From the NCBI GenBank assembly GCA_034770075.1, contig JAVJAP010000137.1:72501-136500 (forward strand): a stretch of DNA of 64,000 bases, read 5' to 3'. The position numbers were made by a program, and so were the translations under genes. The notes below the pieces were generated by a model. It did no database searches. It was given only the letters and a program-made list of their open reading frames with translations, and had not been told where the DNA came from. Within the stretch, counting starts at the first letter, position 1. Each line of letters opens with the position of its first letter. This DNA is from Aralia elata. Taxonomy: Eukaryota > Streptophyta > Magnoliopsida > Apiales > Araliaceae. Below, piece by piece: positions 60,786-64,000 of this stretch.

Positions 60786-60971
60786 CGATCTCCAACGGAC
60801 CCAAAAAATGGGTCCAAAAAACGGACCGACTATAGCAACAGACAGAACTGTCGCTACAACATAAACTGTCGTCATAGACCTATGACGGCGGTTTATGCTA
60901 TAGCGACAGTTCTATTCGTCGTTATAGCCGGTCCGTTTTTTGGACCGTTTTTTGGATCCGTTAGAGAACTG
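60786..60971. mobile_element. 186-bp palindrome next to TA repeats (Micron-like foldback)
   Basis: Left arm CGATCTCCAACGGACCC to CGTCATAG; the right arm is its inverse with moderate mismatch, meeting near 60880. Words GACAGAACTGTCGCTA and TAGCGACAGTTCTATTCGTC pair. The (TA)n run at about 60734-60778 is on the left and TATG/TA repeats at 60979-61000 on the right. No coding capacity. Confidence 0.75.
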
Positions 60972-61000
60972 GACTCTGTATGTATGTATATATGTATATT

Positions 61001-61452
61001 AGATTGTTCAGATTAGTAATTGATATCCGCAGATCGGTTTATGTATAGTGATTATGTATAGAAGGTATATGGCCAAGGATGATAGTGACAGAAATTCTAG
61101 GATGACTTATTTTGATTCAAGAAAAAAAATAGAAAGGTAGGTGATCAACTTTTAGAAATGAAGCTTTATCAACATCTATGGTACGAGTTTGATTCTCTCA
61201 GTAATTCATGTGCCTTGTTAATTTCAAAAATGAGAGTCGGTGTAATTTGAATTTGACTTTAACATAATCAAGACTAGCAATATCAGAATTTGCCAAAATG
61301 TTAAATGTGGTACAACTTAAATTTGAAAAGTTATAATGTGTGTCTGTGTCACATACACATACATGTCTTATACTTTATAAGACATAACGCCTTATACTTT
61401 ATAAGACATAATGTAAATAATAAAACCTTACCTTTGAATTTTAATCCTAACA
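61001..61452. other. Intergenic, no gene seen
   Basis: No ORF of note. A B-box-like GAGTTTGATTCTC at 61186 may be a SINE trace. Confidence 0.45.
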
Positions 61453-61850
61453 TAAAAAAAGAAATATCACATAAATTCTGCAAATCAGGTAAATTCATAG
61501 TAAACTATATTTAATTGACTACAAATTAAATGAGATAATTGCTTTTGCGGAGTTCTAAAACCCATAAAACTATTATTGTTAACTTTTTTTTTTCTATAGA
61601 GGAATCCAATCCAATGGAATCAAAAATTAATTTTGGCTCTCATAAGAAAAGAAATATCACATAAATTCTGCGAATCAAGTAAATTCATAGTAAACTATAT
61701 TTAATCGACTACAAATTAAATGAGATCATTGCTTTTGCGGAATTCTAAACCCCATAAAACTATTATTATTAACAACTTTTTTTTCTTTATTTTTTGTTAT
61801 AGAGGAATCCAATCCAATGGAATCAAAAATCAATTTTGGCTCTTATTATG
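61453..61850 (+). repeat. Tandem duplication, about 196-bp period
   Basis: Two highly similar units, each with AGAAATATCACATAAATTCT, GCTTTTGCGGA and GGAATCCAATCCAATGGAAT. Non-coding. Confidence 0.9.
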
Positions 61851-62156
61851 TACTTGTACTACGTGTTGCTGAGCTGGGGTACTTTAAGGGAAGATGAACT
61901 TTACTCCCAAACTTAATTAATGACAGATGTCAGAGGAGCTAGTGGTCCCTAGGTTTATCACTAGCCAAACTATTAGAACACACAAACACACGCATTCAAT
62001 AGAAATTTCATAAAAAGATTTGTGGGGTTTTATATAATTAAGAATCTGACATCTCTATGTGTCGGTCCTTTAGCTAATTAACTTCCTAGTGATTAAGCAA
62101 AGTATATACTGAGAAAGGGATGGAGATAGAAATCAAGAGGTATAATTCGAATTTCT

Positions 62157-62660
62157 GAGATCTCTCTCGATATCCTTTCTTCAGTTGAGTTTTTTTATGT
62201 AAATATTGTCTAATTATGTTGACCCAGAAGACAGTGAAGGCAGAAATGCAAGTCTGAGGGGTACTTTTGTGGAATAATCTTGTTTTGAACGTCCGTTTAG
62301 AGTTACAAATCTCATGATATATCAAATAGTAATTCTTGACAAGTTTTACAAGACTTGTTACCTTCGACAATGAAGTAGGCCATTTAAAGCCCCAAAGCAG
62401 ATTTTTGAGATCTCTTTCAATAGTCTTTTATCAGTTGAGTTTTTTTTTTTATGTAAATATTGTTTAATTGTATTGATTCAAACGACAGTAAAGATAATGC
62501 TGCAAGTCTTGAGGGGTACCTTTGTCGAATAATCTAATCTTGGACGTAACTTATGATCCGTCCGGAATTACAAGTCCCATAATATGTCAAATAGCACTTC
62601 TCGACAAGTTCTACAATACTTGTTACCTTCGACCAAGAAGTGGGCCGTTTAGCCCGAAAA
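62157..62660 (+). repeat. Tandem duplication, about 248-bp period
   Basis: Units 62157-62393 and 62405-62660 share GAGATCTCT, CAGTTGAGTTTTTT, GAGGGGTAC, CTTGTTACCTTCGAC and GGCC.TTTA, with many substitutions. Minus frame 62370-62086 overlaps the first unit and is not called. Confidence 0.85.
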
Positions 62661-63660
62661 CGGGAAAGATCAAATTGGGACTTTTGAAACTTTTCTAATT
62701 TTTATGAACTTATAAGTTTTTACGTAATTTTGCTACTTATTGTCTAATTAAGATTATAAGAATTTGGAAAAAAGGACAGACTTGATAAAATTAGTAGAAA
62801 CCACATTGAGTTCGCCGGTACATCCCAATGTCAACAAAATGTGACCTGCATAAAATTGAAATGAACATGGTGTCTCTTTCCGGGGTGGGACTTCAATTAT
62901 TGATAAAAATTGCAAGCAACCAACTTGTCTTTCCAATCCAAAATCATTGGTTAATTTCATTTCTAAGTAGTGACCGAAGAGTAGCTCTAGTCCTGTACTC
63001 CGTACGGATGATAGCAAAGCAATGGAAGATGCATCACTATCTACACAGCTGGGTACTTTGAATCTTTGGCTCATTTGACCTTTTTGTCCCTAGCAAGTTA
63101 CTTATGTTAACAAGTTACTCCCTCATCATATATTCTATTAGCTCTGTCTTGTTCTTGTCACGTTTTATACGCTTCGCCAGCTAATTTTCAGATACAATTT
63201 TGCACAATAATAGATTTACACGCGGTTAAGTACTTATTCATCTACTAGTTTATAGTGTTAAGTGTATTTGTACTTCCAACGCACTTCAAAATCTTATTTT
63301 TCTACAAGTAATTTATTTAAAACACAACTTATTTAACTCACAAACACAACGTTTTGAATCCAAACACGCCACACCATTTTTGCTGTGGTGGCCAAACGCA
63401 ATAAAAGCTACTATAACAAATGTTTTTCGAATGCTCACAATTTATCGACCATTTTGAGAAATTATTGGACTAAAATCTCTATCGTCTTTTATCTATCTAT
63501 TTCAGCAGATTAGTTTCAAAAGTTAACATAATTTTGTAAGATTTCAAATCAAAAGACGGAGATTCAAGTCCATTACTTTTTTACATACAAACTGCTGAAA
63601 TGGATAGATGAACGACGACATAGATTTTATATGGGATGGTGTACAAAAAATTAGCACATA
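62661..63660. other. Low-coding DNA, possible unrecognised fragment
   Basis: A minus-strand frame of 106 aa (63074-62754) has an ordinary amino-acid mix but no family I recognise, no splice context and no neighbours. The rest is intergenic. Confidence 0.35.
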
Positions 63661-64000
63661 AAAGTTACAAGATTTGGTAAGATTGTTACATCCATGACTG
63701 GTAAGATTGTTACATCCATGACTAGTGGTTGATCAAATTCAGCAATGTTCCCATTCTCTCTACAATTATACACTACTCTGTATCCCACAAACACATTTGA
63801 GGCTGCAGCATTTACACGGGAAGGCGAATTAGCAACACTTAAAGAGCCTGATCCAACGAATGCAAGCCACATCATTAAGAAACTTAAATATTATTAGATG
63901 CTTCATCATTCTAATAATTGAGAAGCAAAAGCTAGATTCTGACAATTACAAATGCTTTGGCATAATCCATCATTACAAGCATATGCAAACGATTATATCA
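63661..64000. other. Window end, small tandem duplication
   Basis: TAAGATTGTTACATCCATGACT occurs in two copies, the first from 63679 and the second from 63702. A minus frame (63875-63651, 74 aa) crosses it and has a stop close upstream of its first Met. A gene outside the window cannot be excluded. Confidence 0.4.

Noticed and set aside
62754..63074. 106-aa minus-strand frame
   Set aside because: Ordinary composition but no recognised motif, splice context or partner exon; kept only as a note on the region.
63651..63875. 74-aa minus-strand frame at the window end
   Set aside because: Stop codon close upstream and a small tandem duplication inside; no family features.

Overview
The window is AT-rich nuclear DNA from a flowering plant, probably a eudicot. 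The evidence is intron-rich plant genes with GT..AG junctions, an R2R3-MYB factor of a plant-only subgroup, and a dense mix of plant transposons (Stowaway and hAT MITEs, tRNA-derived SINEs, copia and other LTR elements). I cannot name the species.

Two host genes look intact. The first is a 12-exon pectin acetylesterase gene on the + strand (5710-11861, about 415 aa) with the Ser/Asp/His residues of the family. The second is a 3-exon R2R3-MYB gene on the - strand (37634-36131, about 426 aa) whose DNA-binding domain matches the MYB61-type subgroup 13. Both are plausibly linked to cell walls (pectin de-acetylation; secondary wall, mucilage and stomatal control), but they lie 24 kb apart and nothing shows co-regulation.

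The rest is repeats. 1-5 kb: SINE remnant, Stowaway MITE, hAT MITE with an 8-bp target duplication, and a long hairpin with two G-boxes between TA microsatellites, about 740 bp upstream of the pectin acetylesterase start. 13.2-20.7 kb: a tandem segmental duplication with an inner tandem copy, an inserted foldback element, a second hairpin in TA repeats and a decayed fragment of 25S rDNA. 22.4-33.2 kb: a block duplicated and then split, a 2.4-kb non-autonomous LTR element with a coiled-coil ORF, and a 1.15-kb hAT deletion derivative. 33.9-35.1 kb: a second hAT-like remnant. 41.1-59.3 kb: a nest of retroelements holding a 10-kb Sirevirus-like copia element (both LTRs, primer site, 5-bp target duplication, decayed gag and pol, and an extra ORF region), a SINE and a 2.7-kb solo LTR. 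60.7-62.7 kb: a third hairpin between TA repeats and two local tandem duplications.

The most unusual points are three unrelated long hairpins each embedded in TA microsatellites, a short motif (TCGTAGAGT) that multiplies in the copia LTRs and also forms in-frame hairpins in its extra ORF, and a hAT derivative in which the start codon runs straight into the C-terminal dimerisation domain. I found no tRNA gene, no CRISPR array and no prokaryotic-type system.
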